Origin: Candidatus Dojkabacteria bacterium S2_J21
Lineage (GTDB): Bacteria; Patescibacteria; Dojkabacteria; SC72
NCBI GenBank assembly: GCA_019248085.1
Contig: JAEHHF010000013.1
Location: 1-12,765, forward strand
Direction of reading: 5' to 3'
Length of the DNA: 12,765 nt
How positions within the stretch are numbered: the stretch's first letter is position 1; every line of letters begins with the position of its first letter. Below the pieces are notes generated by a model. It saw nothing but the letters and a program-made list of their open reading frames with translations. It did no database searches and was not told the origin of the DNA. The translations under genes were made by a program, and so were the position numbers. Below, one piece after another: positions 1-5,826 of the stretch.

Positions 1-829
1 TTACAGGTATCTGCCACATTGGCATAACCTTGTCTACACTTCCTAGTGTATCTAAATCTACCCAATCTACCTCATAGTTATCCCAGAACCTATGCCACAT
101 ATCATTCCATCTATCTTTGTATCCACCGATATATGTGTGTGATACTGCCATGAATTTTTCATTTTGTATTGCTCTCTTGTACTGTGTCTCCATATCCTCA
201 GGAGATCCATTTCTTTCATAGAAACTGTAATCACAGAAACTACCATACTTAAACTCGGGTACATCAATATTTGATACCGAAATTATCTTCACATCATATT
301 CCTCTGGTTTGTAAACAGTTGTTGCTAACTCTGTTGTTCCTCTTGCGGTTATATATTCAATACCTAATTCTTGCGCAACCTTGACCGTATTCTCATCTGA
401 TGCCATATATCTTGAACTGAATACTCTTGGTGTAACACCAAGATATGTTTGAGCATTCTCTATCATTTCTGATATGATTTCATACTGTCTGTCATATGAC
501 ATCCCCCAAAATGGTTCAGGATCATATGATGGCGCAAGTTCTACAGCCCTTGTCTTTAGAATCTCTTTTAGAACATCTGCGTGTTTCTCTATGAAGCTAC
601 CACTAACCATCAACAGACCTTTGACATCTCTCTTTTCCATATCACTCACCATATTTACCAATCCATCAGTATTCTGAAATTCTATGAGTAACATCATCGC
701 TTGTGGAGTAGGGAGCTCTTCTATAGGTGTTTCTTTGCAGACGTATTTGTTGATGAGGAAATATTCTCCTGCCATGAGGAGTAATATTCCAGCTATGAGT
801 ATATGTATTAAGAACAGTTTTTTATTCAT
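1..829 (-). CDS. Membrane-anchored NodB-like polysaccharide deacetylase homologue, 3' end outside window
   Basis: The minus-strand frame stays open from an ATG at 829 to the window edge, giving 276 residues without a stop. The N-terminus is a single hydrophobic segment (about residues 5-26), so the protein is probably anchored with the rest outside the cell. The body resembles the NodB fold: a segment ending in SGSFIEKHADVLKEIL (about 76-91), then WGMSYDRQYEII and GVTPRVFSSRYMASDENT followed by AQELGIEYI, the usual spacing of family motifs. The TFDDG metal-binding motif and the HxxxH pair are not recognisable: the region where they should lie reads LIEFQNTDG and ELAPSYDPEPF. It may therefore be a non-catalytic or divergent member. 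The start lies one base after the ArsR stop codon, so it is the fourth gene of the operon and is probably translationally coupled. Family assignment is from motif memory; the fold is likely, the activity unproven. Confidence 0.7.
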   Translation of the reverse strand, partial: MNKKLFLIHILIAGILLLMAGEYFLINKYVCKETPIEELPTPQAMMLLIEFQNTDGLVNMVSDMEKRDVKGLLMVSGSFIEKHADVLKEILKTRAVELAPSYDPEPFWGMSYDRQYEIISEMIENAQTYLGVTPRVFSSRYMASDENTVKVAQELGIEYITARGTTELATTVYKPEEYDVKIISVSNIDVPEFKYGSFCDYSFYERNGSPEDMETQYKRAIQNEKFMAVSHTYIGGYKDRWNDMWHRFWDNYEVDWVDLDTLGSVDKVMPMWQIPV

Positions 830-830
830 T

Positions 831-1145
831 TTAAATAGATAATAATTTAAAAAGATTTTTAACAATATTTTTTTTAGATTCTTCTAGATGATACATAACG
901 TGTTTACCATTTTTTTTACTAGAGACATATCCCATATCTTGCAATGTCTTTAAGTGATGGGATATGAGGTTGTGTTTTAGTTCTAAGTGTTTAACCATCT
1001 GACATACACAGGTATCTTTTTTGTAAAGGAGGCTTAGGATCTGGATGCGGTTAATAACTAAGAGTTTCTCTAACTCTTTAATATTTTCTTGTTTGATATA
1101 TTTCAACATATATTGAAATATATCATTGCTATATATATCAGTCAA
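831..1145 (-). CDS. ArsR/SmtB-family metal-sensing transcriptional repressor
   Basis: The 104-residue protein is a winged-helix regulator. After an N-terminal helix and the typical NRIQILSLLYK segment (about 32-42), it carries DTCVCQMVKHL (44-54), which matches the ELCVCDL metal box of ArsR-type sensors with Cys46 and Cys48. The recognition helix is about HNLISHHLKTL (58-68), followed by the wing SSKKNGKHVMYHL (75-87). Family members bind as dimers to short inverted repeats and leave DNA when a thiophilic metal or metalloid binds. It is the third gene of a four-gene leftward operon, 10 bp after the DUF134 gene. No transporter or arsenate reductase is visible in the window, so the metal and the regulated process are unknown. 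The palindrome at 1694-1717 is the obvious candidate operator. An operon this size that includes its own regulator suggests autoregulation. Confidence 0.88.
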   Translation of the reverse strand: MTDIYSNDIFQYMLKYIKQENIKELEKLLVINRIQILSLLYKKDTCVCQMVKHLELKHNLISHHLKTLQDMGYVSSKKNGKHVMYHLEESKKNIVKNLFKLLSI

Positions 1146-1155
1146 GGCTGAAATA

Positions 1156-1437
1156 CTATGGTTCTCTTTTGGTTATGGAGATTGCATATCTATAGATCAG
1201 AGCCTCCGTAATTTTCTCCATTACTGAGGTTAGATCTCTCTGATATTGGCTTTGAGATATACCCATCATTCGAGCTGCTTGTTCTTGATCAATATGTTCA
1301 ATATATCTTAACCGGAGAGTTTCTAACTCCTCGTCAGTAATATTTACCTCATTTAGTTCTCTAAGTGGGATTCCTCTGGGTTTGAAATATGTATCATTGA
1401 ATTGTATTCCTAGTCTTCTTCTAAATCGTGGTCTCAT
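1156..1437 (-). CDS. DUF134 (UPF0251) family predicted DNA-binding protein
   Basis: The 93-residue protein has the hallmarks of the DUF134 family: the basic start MRPRFRRRLG, a short region with PRGIPLRELNEV, the helix ITDEELETLRLRYIEHIDQE, and a sigma-region-4-like helix-turn-helix QEQAARMMGISQSQYQRDL (about 51-69), ending in a helix with ALIYRYAI. Length is close to the usual 90-110 residues. The family is predicted to bind DNA but its role is not established; it often occurs next to small glycine-rich DUF5320-type proteins, as here, where the upstream gene ends 17 bp before this one. It may regulate the operon together with the ArsR protein encoded just downstream. The start ATG at 1437 is the only one that keeps the conserved MRPRF beginning. 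Confidence 0.85.
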   Translation of the reverse strand: MRPRFRRRLGIQFNDTYFKPRGIPLRELNEVNITDEELETLRLRYIEHIDQEQAARMMGISQSQYQRDLTSVMEKITEALIYRYAISITKREP

Positions 1438-1454
1438 AGCTTCATATCTTTATA

Positions 1455-1673
1455 TTATGCGCAGAATGTTCCGCTTAGAGGTGTCCCACATTTTGGACAT
1501 ACCTTTTCAGTGCAAGGTATTCCTCTTGTATGTGGCTCTGTATATCCACATTTTGGACATTTACAGATTTGTGAACCACCTAGTCTTCTACCACCAGATC
1601 TAGGAAGAAATCCTAACTTTCTTCCCGTCATAGGACCCTGTCCTAAAGGACCTGTTCCATCTAGTCTTGGCAT
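1455..1673 (-). CDS. Small DUF5320-like protein with zinc-ribbon cysteines
   Basis: The 72-residue protein begins MPRLDGTGPLGQGPMTGRKLG, which matches the P-x-x-DGTGPxGxGPMTGR signature of DUF5320-type proteins. A basic glycine-rich linker (about 25-35) leads to a cysteine-rich tail: Cys37, Cys39 and Cys42 (CKCPKC), Cys54, and Cys59/Cys62 (CPKCG), plus a terminal Cys71. The two CPKCG knuckles look like a zinc ribbon or rubredoxin-like metal site. Many DUF5320 neighbours are DUF134 and iron-sulfur or Mrp/NifX-type proteins; only DUF134 is seen here. It is the first gene of the leftward operon and lies directly behind the palindromic operator. With an ArsR sensor in the same operon, a metal-handling role is plausible, but no function is demonstrated. 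Confidence 0.8.
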   Translation of the reverse strand: MPRLDGTGPLGQGPMTGRKLGFLPRSGGRRLGGSQICKCPKCGYTEPHTRGIPCTEKVCPKCGTPLSGTFCA

Positions 1674-1693
1674 CTTAATATATATTAAAATTT

Positions 1694-1717
1694 AGTTATG
1701 GGTAATTACCCGTAACT
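1694..1717. promoter_or_regulatory. 24-bp near-perfect palindrome, probable operator
   Basis: The half-sites AGTTATGGGTAA and TTACCCGTAACT are reverse complements at 11 of 12 positions. It begins one base downstream of the leftward -10 box and lies 20 bases before the first start codon, so a bound repressor would cover the transcription start. ArsR or DUF134, both encoded in the operon, are the likely ligands. The divergent sigma-factor promoter lies 64 bp away. Confidence 0.72.
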
Positions 1718-1718
1718 G

Positions 1719-1747
1719 AGTATTTCATATTTTTATTAACAAGTCAA
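1719..1747 (-). promoter_or_regulatory. Sigma-70-type promoter of the leftward ArsR/DUF134 operon
   Basis: On the minus strand TTGACT (1747-1742) and AATACT (1724-1719) are separated by 17 bp, which fits a vegetative promoter. The 24-bp palindrome follows immediately, placing the start site inside it. The spacing to the first ATG leaves a leader of roughly 40 nt. Confidence 0.65.
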
Positions 1748-1780
1748 ATAATTCACCTAATTTAAGATATTACTGTTCTC

Positions 1781-1789
1781 TGCTAGAAT
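1781..1789 (+). promoter_or_regulatory. Extended -10 box upstream of the ECF sigma gene
   Basis: TGCTAGAAT contains a TGn extension and a 5/6 match to TATAAT. The sigma-factor ATG begins 8 nt later, so the transcript would start at or within a base or two of the start codon. No Shine-Dalgarno is present. I see no convincing -35 element. Confidence 0.5.
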
Positions 1790-1797
1790 GTATATAT

Positions 1798-2346
1798 ATG
1801 AAGAATATCTCAGATGTGGAATTGGTAAAGCGAACGCTAAAAGATTCAAAAAATTACAGACCACTTGTTGAGAAGTATGAGAAAAGACTTTTGTATTATG
1901 TTAAGAATATGATTTATGTTAATGAAGAAGATGCTCAGGATATTGTACAGGAAGCTTTTATCAAGGGGTACAGAAATTTGAATAGCTATAATCCTAAGTA
2001 TAAATTCACAAGTTGGATATATCGAATTACACATAATGAGGCAATCTCATTTCTGAGAAAAAACAAAAACAGAAAGCTAGAGATAGCAAATGATCCTGAG
2101 AATAGTATATTTGACAATATTGCGTTTGGTCTAGATTTGGAAGAGGAATATATGAACAAGGAGCAGAAAGGAGACATAGTGAATGCATTGACCAGTCTGG
2201 ATAGTAAGTATAGGGAGGTGATGATTCTGAAATTTGTAGAGGATATGGATTATAATGAAATATCTGAAATTTTGCATATCCCTTCTGGAACAATAGGTTC
2301 TCTAATAAGTAGAGCTAAAGTTAAATTGAAAGAGTTGTTAAAATAG
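1798..2346 (+). CDS. ECF-type RNA polymerase sigma factor
   Basis: The 182-residue protein has only sigma regions 2 and 4, the ECF layout. Region 2 spans about 20-90, with EEDAQDIVQEAFIKGYRNL for core binding and FTSWIYRITHNEAISFLRK for -10 melting and recognition. After an acidic linker, region 4 (about 128-182) carries the helix-turn-helix DYNEISEILHIPSGTIGSLISRAKVKLKELL. Length is normal for the group. The gene is followed after one base by a membrane protein gene and then a secreted protein gene, a layout expected for a sigma factor held by a membrane partner. The start ATG has no ribosome-binding site and sits next to an extended -10 box, suggesting a leaderless message. Target promoters are unknown. 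Confidence 0.93.
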   Translation: MKNISDVELVKRTLKDSKNYRPLVEKYEKRLLYYVKNMIYVNEEDAQDIVQEAFIKGYRNLNSYNPKYKFTSWIYRITHNEAISFLRKNKNRKLEIANDPENSIFDNIAFGLDLEEEYMNKEQKGDIVNALTSLDSKYREVMILKFVEDMDYNEISEILHIPSGTIGSLISRAKVKLKELLK

Positions 2347-2347
2347 T

Positions 2348-3061
2348 ATGAAAGATATTAGTAACAATGTTTTGAAGAAAATTAAAAAAGATAATTTGAA
2401 ACCTATACCAAGATGGCATTTTGTTCTAAAGAGTTCGTTTATGTGGATACTCTTTGGTGTTAATCTTGTTTTTGGTGTTGTGGGAACAGCAATAATAATC
2501 TATCTTTTTGAAAATAATGATGCTATTGCAGAGGTATCTTTGATTTCTAACTTTTGGGAGAGAATACTACTTGTTATACCAATTATATGGATTTTACTAA
2601 CAGCTCTTTTTGTCTGGATTGCATATTTCAATTTCAAACATACAGAGGGTGGGTATAGGTTTACAGCAATTAAAATTTTTTCTTTAAATATATTAATAAT
2701 ATTAGTTTTGGGATTTGTTGTATATATTTCTGGTAGTGCCCGACATATTAATAATCTTTTTAGTAGGCATATTCCTTACTATTCTAGTACTTTTGATACT
2801 AGAACTATGGTTTGGATGAGACCTGAAGAGGGGTATCTTGCAGGTGATATACAAAGTGTAAATGATATGCAATTAGAGCTTCTGGATTTGAATGGTAATA
2901 TCTGGGTAGTAGATTTTACTGGTGCGTATGTAAAACCTGCTGTTGTTTTGAAAGAGGGAGAGAGGGTGAAATTGATTGGAGAAGCTACTACTGACAAGAT
3001 TTTTGTAGCATCTGAAATCCGTCCATGGGGTCGTCTGGGAAGAGGTATGCAAGAAAATTAG
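2348..3061 (+). CDS. Three-pass membrane protein, probable partner (anti-sigma or sensor) of the ECF sigma factor
   Basis: The 237-residue protein has a short basic cytoplasmic N-terminus with the motif KPIPRWHFVLK (18-28), then three hydrophobic segments at about 31-54, 72-94 and 107-128, and an outside C-terminal domain of about 105 residues. That domain includes the strand-rich stretch LELLDLNGNIWVVDF and VKLIGEATTDKIFVASEIRPW, which resembles a small beta-barrel (OB-like) fold. It starts one base after the sigma stop codon, so the two are almost certainly co-translated, and that position is where anti-sigma factors normally lie. No zinc anti-sigma motif (HxxxCxxC) is present. I do not recognise the family by name; the anti-sigma role is inferred from position and topology. 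Confidence 0.75.
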   Translation: MKDISNNVLKKIKKDNLKPIPRWHFVLKSSFMWILFGVNLVFGVVGTAIIIYLFENNDAIAEVSLISNFWERILLVIPIIWILLTALFVWIAYFNFKHTEGGYRFTAIKIFSLNILIILVLGFVVYISGSARHINNLFSRHIPYYSSTFDTRTMVWMRPEEGYLAGDIQSVNDMQLELLDLNGNIWVVDFTGAYVKPAVVLKEGERVKLIGEATTDKIFVASEIRPWGRLGRGMQEN

Positions 3062-3081
3062 GGGTCTTTGCGTAGTATATA

Positions 3082-3095
3082 TTAGAGATCTCTAA
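3082..3095. promoter_or_regulatory. 14-bp perfect palindrome before the secreted-protein gene
   Basis: TTAGAGATCTCTAA is fully self-complementary and lies in the 58-bp gap between the membrane-protein gene and the secreted-protein gene, followed by a short T-rich run. It could be a regulatory site or a weak attenuator. Nothing decides between these. Confidence 0.3.
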
Positions 3096-3119
3096 ATTAA
3101 TTTTTTCATTTATTTAATT

Positions 3120-3512
3120 ATGAGTAAGAAATTTTTAACATTGTTAGCTCTTGTAGTTGGTATTACAACTACGATTGGTGTTACGCAAGCCATTGCATAT
3201 CAGGGTAATTTGAGAACTTTTGGTCCTAGTCATACAGAGGAGAGAGAAACTGCTATGGAGACTATAATGGCTGATAAGGATTATGAGGGATGGGTTGCTC
3301 TTATGACTGAAGATGGTAGAAATCCTGGTGTATTGAACAAGATTGATACGCAAGAAGAGTTTGAAAAATTTGCACAGGCTTATGTGCTTGCACATGAGGG
3401 TAATACTGAGGAGGCTAATGCTATAAGGTTAGAACTAGGTCTTGGTAATGGCCAAGGAAATAGGGGTAATGGTCAGCATAGGAGGAATAGGAATTGTAAT
3501 ATGGCTGAATAA
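3120..3512 (+). CDS. Small secreted protein of the ECF locus
   Basis: The 130-residue protein starts with a typical signal peptide: basic MSKK, a hydrophobic core to about residue 21, and a likely cleavage after AIA (24-26). The mature part is an acidic helical stretch with the segments AMETIMADKDYEGWVALM and EEFEKFAQAYVLAHEGNTEEANAIRLELGLG, then a glycine/asparagine/arginine tail containing QHRRNRNC. The middle has a helix-turn-helix shape like small alpha-helical repeats, but I recognise no named family. Its place after a sigma factor and a membrane partner suggests either the signal-sensing subunit or the main output of that system. No Shine-Dalgarno is evident before the ATG. The terminator that follows marks it as the last gene of the unit. 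Confidence 0.72.
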   Translation: MSKKFLTLLALVVGITTTIGVTQAIAYQGNLRTFGPSHTEERETAMETIMADKDYEGWVALMTEDGRNPGVLNKIDTQEEFEKFAQAYVLAHEGNTEEANAIRLELGLGNGQGNRGNGQHRRNRNCNMAE

Positions 3513-3534
3513 TGGATTTGTGGGAGTAGTGTAG

Positions 3535-3560
3535 AAGTGGGGCCGAAAGGCCTCCTTCTT
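3535..3560 (+). terminator. Hairpin terminator of the ECF operon
   Basis: A GGCC-GAAA-GGCC core with a stable GAAA tetraloop is extended by outer GAAG and CTTC arms and followed by a T-rich stretch. It lies about 25 bases after the secreted-protein stop codon. Coordinates may be off by one base. Confidence 0.65.
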
Positions 3561-3744
3561 GTTATTTACAAAAATTTTATTTCATCACTTTCAAGGAAGT
3601 GTTAACCTTTAAACCTCATAGGATTATTTCAATTCTGATATTAGAGCAAAGCCTTCTTTTTCGTTAGTATATATATTTGATATCTGATTTAACTATATGT
3701 ATATTATAAATGGCTATATATTAAAATTTTATCCTCCATACTTA
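3561..3744. other. AT-rich spacer without recognisable content
   Basis: Very AT-rich sequence between the ECF terminator and the insertion-sequence remnant. I see no open frame, RNA or convincing repeat in it. Confidence 0.5.
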
Positions 3745-3777
3745 AAACTGTCAGCGTAAGCTGACAGATGTAGTTTC
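3745..3777 (+). mobile_element. Left-end hairpin of an IS200/IS605-type element
   Basis: CTGTCAGC and GCTGACAG form a perfect 8-bp stem around the loop GTAA (3748-3767), and outer AAACT/AGTTT arms extend it with a bulge. Elements of this family carry a subterminal hairpin just upstream of tnpA that TnpA recognises as single strand. No matching right-end hairpin was found, consistent with truncation. Confidence 0.55.
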
Positions 3778-3791
3778 CCCTAAATCCTCTG

Positions 3792-3797
3792 TATAAT
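3792..3797 (+). promoter_or_regulatory. -10 box directly before tnpA
   Basis: A perfect TATAAT ends 5 nt before the tnpA ATG, so transcription would start at about the start codon. No Shine-Dalgarno is present. Confidence 0.4.
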
Positions 3798-3802
3798 ACG
3801 TT

Positions 3803-4039
3803 ATGGAATATAGGAAACAGAGTAATTGTGTATACGGATGTGAATACCACATAGTTTTGCCAACAAAATACAGAAGGAAGATATTCAACGAGGGATCATT
3901 TGCCTTTCTTGATAAAGTGTTGTTAGGTATTAGGGATAGATATCCAGATATAGAAGTATTAGAAATCAATCATGAAGAGGATCATATCCATATGCTAGTA
4001 ATAATACCACCTAAGTATAGTGTAGGTAGGGTAGTATAA
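3803..4039 (+). pseudogene. tnpA: Truncated IS200/IS605 TnpA (Y1 transposase) remnant
   Basis: The 78 residues match the first half of the IS200-type single-strand transposase: CEYHIVLPTKYRRKIF (13-28), then INHEEDHIHMLVIIPPKYSV with the HUH-type HIH metal motif. Intact proteins of this family are about 130-150 residues and carry the catalytic tyrosine in a C-terminal helix near residue 120-130; that half is missing. The frame ends in TAA shortly after PPKYSVGRVV, and the DNA beyond does not continue the family. The remnant cannot be active. It marks the left edge of the repeat-rich accessory region, and the nearby repeat copy A lacks the outer part that other copies have, so one deletion may have removed both. 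Confidence 0.85.
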
Positions 4040-4134
4040 GTATTATATGAATTTCGAACAATTAGAGAATTTATAGTTATATTTCCTTTTAACTAATCGA
4101 TATCAGATTTAAGATAGGTCTCTTTTGTTGTAGA

Positions 4135-4326
4135 ACAAAGGGATTCTACCTTCGAACCAAGGGGTACTAAAAAGTAGCCCGAAAACAGGTATTTTCATCC
4201 ACTAGGCTATTATTTCGAAAATGGAACAATTTGGAAGAAAATAACCCAATCCCCATAAGCATTTTTAAGGATAGTGGACGGGTCTTGTAGTAACCAAAGG
4301 AATATGGCGGGAGAAACAGGACTCTC
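4135..4326. repeat. Cassette repeat copy A (left part missing), ending in a tRNA-3'-like fragment
   Basis: The copy begins at ACAAAGGGATTCTACC, runs through CTTCGAACCAAGGGGTACT, TTTTCATCCACTAGGC and GTGGACGGGTCTTGTAG, and ends in TGGCGGGAGAAACAGGACTC. A 29-base stretch at 4217-4245 is identical to 5570-5598 in copy B. It lacks the roughly 100-bp outer portion with the DnaA box found in copies B-D. The open frame on its minus strand (4167-4349) has no family resemblance. Bases 4040-4134 before it hold no recognisable feature. Confidence 0.8.
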
Positions 4327-4343
4327 ACGGACCATACTAAATC

Positions 4344-4361
4344 ATCCATTTAATAATGGAT
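4344..4361. other. Small hairpin between repeat A and the cargo genes
   Basis: ATCCATT-TAAT-AATGGAT is a perfect 7-bp stem with a 4-base loop, 40 bases beyond the end of the leftward cargo operon. It could act as a weak terminator or be a leftover element end; the stem is AT-rich, so neither is certain. Confidence 0.3.
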
Positions 4362-4401
4362 TTCGTTTACTTTAGCATACTTCTTGGAACTAGTGATAAT
4401 C

Positions 4402-4791
4402 CTACTTAAGTTTCTTAATAAGTTGTGCTGGAGTCTTTATAATATCTGTAAATAAAACATTTCTACAACCCTCTTCCTTGTCTTCTTCAAGTGCATATAT
4501 TGGTTTGTCACATGCTACTGAATAACCTATTTCTAATGTTGTACTATTTCCAATATATCCTCCCTTGTTATATACAAATACAATATCTGCTTTCTTTATT
4601 TTGTAAAAATGATCGTGTGTTAATCCAAGAAGTAGAAATCTCTTGTATGCTTCTGATAATTTATTCCATTCATCTCCACCACTGTGTAGATATGGTTCAT
4701 ACACAACTATACCTTTTTCTTTTAAAACCTTAGCAAAGGCTCTCATTTCATCTTTAAATCTTCTAGAACCACAAAGTACAACAGATTTCAT
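4402..4791 (-). CDS. Nucleoside 2-deoxyribosyltransferase-like protein
   Basis: The 129-residue protein has a Rossmann-like layout: it opens MKSVVLCGSRRF, has a KADIVFVYN strand (about 67-75), and then GGYIGNSTTLEIGYSVACDKPIYAL (77-101). The G-x-x-T-x-x-E-x-G-x-(A/S) segment with Glu87 matches the catalytic region of the nucleoside 2-deoxyribosyltransferase family, which cleaves or transfers N-glycosidic bonds of nucleosides or nucleotides. A general SLOG/TIR-like nucleotide-binding role is the main alternative. Length is slightly short of the 140-160 typical of the family. It follows the NUDIX gene by 7 bp on the same strand, so both probably act on the same nucleotide pool. Both lie between repeat copies A and B as one cargo unit. 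Confidence 0.72.
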   Translation of the reverse strand: MKSVVLCGSRRFKDEMRAFAKVLKEKGIVVYEPYLHSGGDEWNKLSEAYKRFLLLGLTHDHFYKIKKADIVFVYNKGGYIGNSTTLEIGYSVACDKPIYALEEDKEEGCRNVLFTDIIKTPAQLIKKLK

Positions 4792-4798
4792 AGTATTG

Positions 4799-5368
4799 TT
4801 ACTTAATATATTTTAATTCTCTCATTTTCTTTATTGCTTTGTCATAAACATACTGTAGGGAAGGTTCTATGGATAGTTCTACCATTTGATCTGTAGGTAC
4901 CCATTTAACTCCACTATTTTCATCCTCCTTAATATGTAAACTTTCATTCTCATCAGCTTCAAGAGCATAAGCAACACTCAAGTGTACATGTGCGGGAACA
5001 TATTTCCCTTTCTTCGTATGTCCTATCACAGGTATCGTATCCAAGGTAAGAATATCGTCTGAAATCGGTTTTACATTCATTAAACCAGATTCCTCTTTTG
5101 CTTCTTTTATAGCGACATGTAGTAAATCAGAGTCCCCATCTGCATGTCCACCCATCCATCCCCATGATTTATATATATTATGATATATCATTACTATTTT
5201 TGTTCTCTCTTTGTTAAGAACAAAAGCTGAGGAACATATATGTCCATATTCGTTTTCTCTACTTAGATAATCATCAAAGGTCTTGAGATATCTCAAGAAC
5301 ACCTCTTTATCTTTTTCCTCTTGAGAGTTATATGGTTTGTAATTTTCTATCTGTTTTAATATGTCCAT
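4799..5368 (-). CDS. NUDIX hydrolase with a slightly degenerate NUDIX box
   Basis: The 189-residue protein has an N-terminal helical extension (about 1-40), then the beta strand ICSSAFVLNKERTKIVMIYH and a NUDIX box at 74-96: Gly74, five residues, Ser80, seven residues, then KEAKEESGL. The metal-binding core E-x-x-E-E (Glu89, Glu92, Glu93) is kept, while the usual first Glu is Ser80 and the usual Arg is Lys88. WMGGHADGD before the box is common in NUDIX subfamilies acting on (d)NTPs or sugar nucleotides. The substrate cannot be read from the sequence. It is the first gene of a two-gene minus-strand unit with the deoxyribosyltransferase-like gene. The ATG lies 9 nt after an extended -10 box. 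Confidence 0.88.
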   Translation of the reverse strand: MDILKQIENYKPYNSQEEKDKEVFLRYLKTFDDYLSRENEYGHICSSAFVLNKERTKIVMIYHNIYKSWGWMGGHADGDSDLLHVAIKEAKEESGLMNVKPISDDILTLDTIPVIGHTKKGKYVPAHVHLSVAYALEADENESLHIKEDENSGVKWVPTDQMVELSIEPSLQYVYDKAIKKMRELKYIK

Positions 5369-5377
5369 TATTTGATT

Positions 5378-5386
5378 ATTTTAACA
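5378..5386 (-). promoter_or_regulatory. Extended -10 box of the NUDIX/deoxyribosyltransferase unit
   Basis: Read on the minus strand, TGTTAAAAT combines a TGn extension with a 5/6 match to TATAAT. The start codon follows after 9 nt, so the leader is at most a few bases long. Confidence 0.5.
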
Positions 5387-5410
5387 TATCCAAAGATGAT
5401 AGGCGATTGG

Positions 5411-5680
5411 ATTATCCACAAAATATAGTAAACAGAAACAGGACTGGAACGAAAACAGTGTTTTTAATAGTACAACGATTATTGTGTTAAATCAGCATTC
5501 CTCCTTTGAACCAAGGATTGCCTTTCTAGGTCTCTTTTTGAGGCTTTTCATCCACCAGGCTATTATTTTGAAAATGGAACAATTTGGAAGAAAATAACTC
5601 AATCACCATAAGCATTCTTGAGTATAGTGTACGGGTCTTGTAGCAACCCAAGGAATATGGCGGAATGGATGGGACTCGAA
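5411..5680. repeat. Cassette repeat copy B (head) ending in a tRNA-3'-like fragment
   Basis: The copy starts with a perfect DnaA box TTATCCACA (5412-5420), followed by a TAG-TAAACAGAAACAGGACT segment, CTTTGAACCAAGG, TTTTCATCCACCAGGC, the 29-base block shared with copy A, GTGTACGGGTCTTGTAGC, and TGGCGGAATGGATGGGACTC (from 5658). The last block corresponds, on the minus strand, to a tRNA T-loop and 3' acceptor strand with CCA; CCATTCCGCCA is identical to the real tRNA-Asp end at 9584-9594. The 5' half of a tRNA is absent. Confidence 0.82.
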
Positions 5681-5760
5681 CGGAGCCAAGATATTATCAA
5701 ACAGGTAAAGGGTTTGTTGGATTGACGGTTCGAACACCGTTCTCTAGGTGGACAGGTCAG
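5681..5760. repeat. Cassette tail repeat, copy B
   Basis: About 80 bp beyond the tRNA-like fragment match the region at 6526-6604: shared blocks include ATATTATCAAA, AGGTAAAGG, TTTGTTG, GTTCGA and GGACAGGTC. The word GGACAGGTC resembles GGACGGGTC in the head. A partial palindrome surrounds GGTTCGAACACC. Bases 5761-5826 hold only the NUDIX upstream region. Confidence 0.72.
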
Positions 5761-5826
5761 CTTACTTAACTACTCTTTCTAATACTTATATTGTAGAATC
5801 TTGAAATAAGTTAATCACTTCTTAAA

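Noticed and set aside
474..677. Small plus-strand frame opposite the deacetylase-like gene
   Set aside because: It is a shadow of the minus-strand coding region, with no motif of its own.
4167..4349. 60-residue minus-strand frame inside repeat copy A
   Set aside because: The corresponding frame is not kept open in the other repeat copies and it shows no family motif, so the repeat is best read as non-coding.
5658..5760. A second functional tRNA in repeats B or C
   Set aside because: Only the T-loop and 3' acceptor strand are recognisable; no matching 5' acceptor strand, D arm or anticodon arm can be folded.
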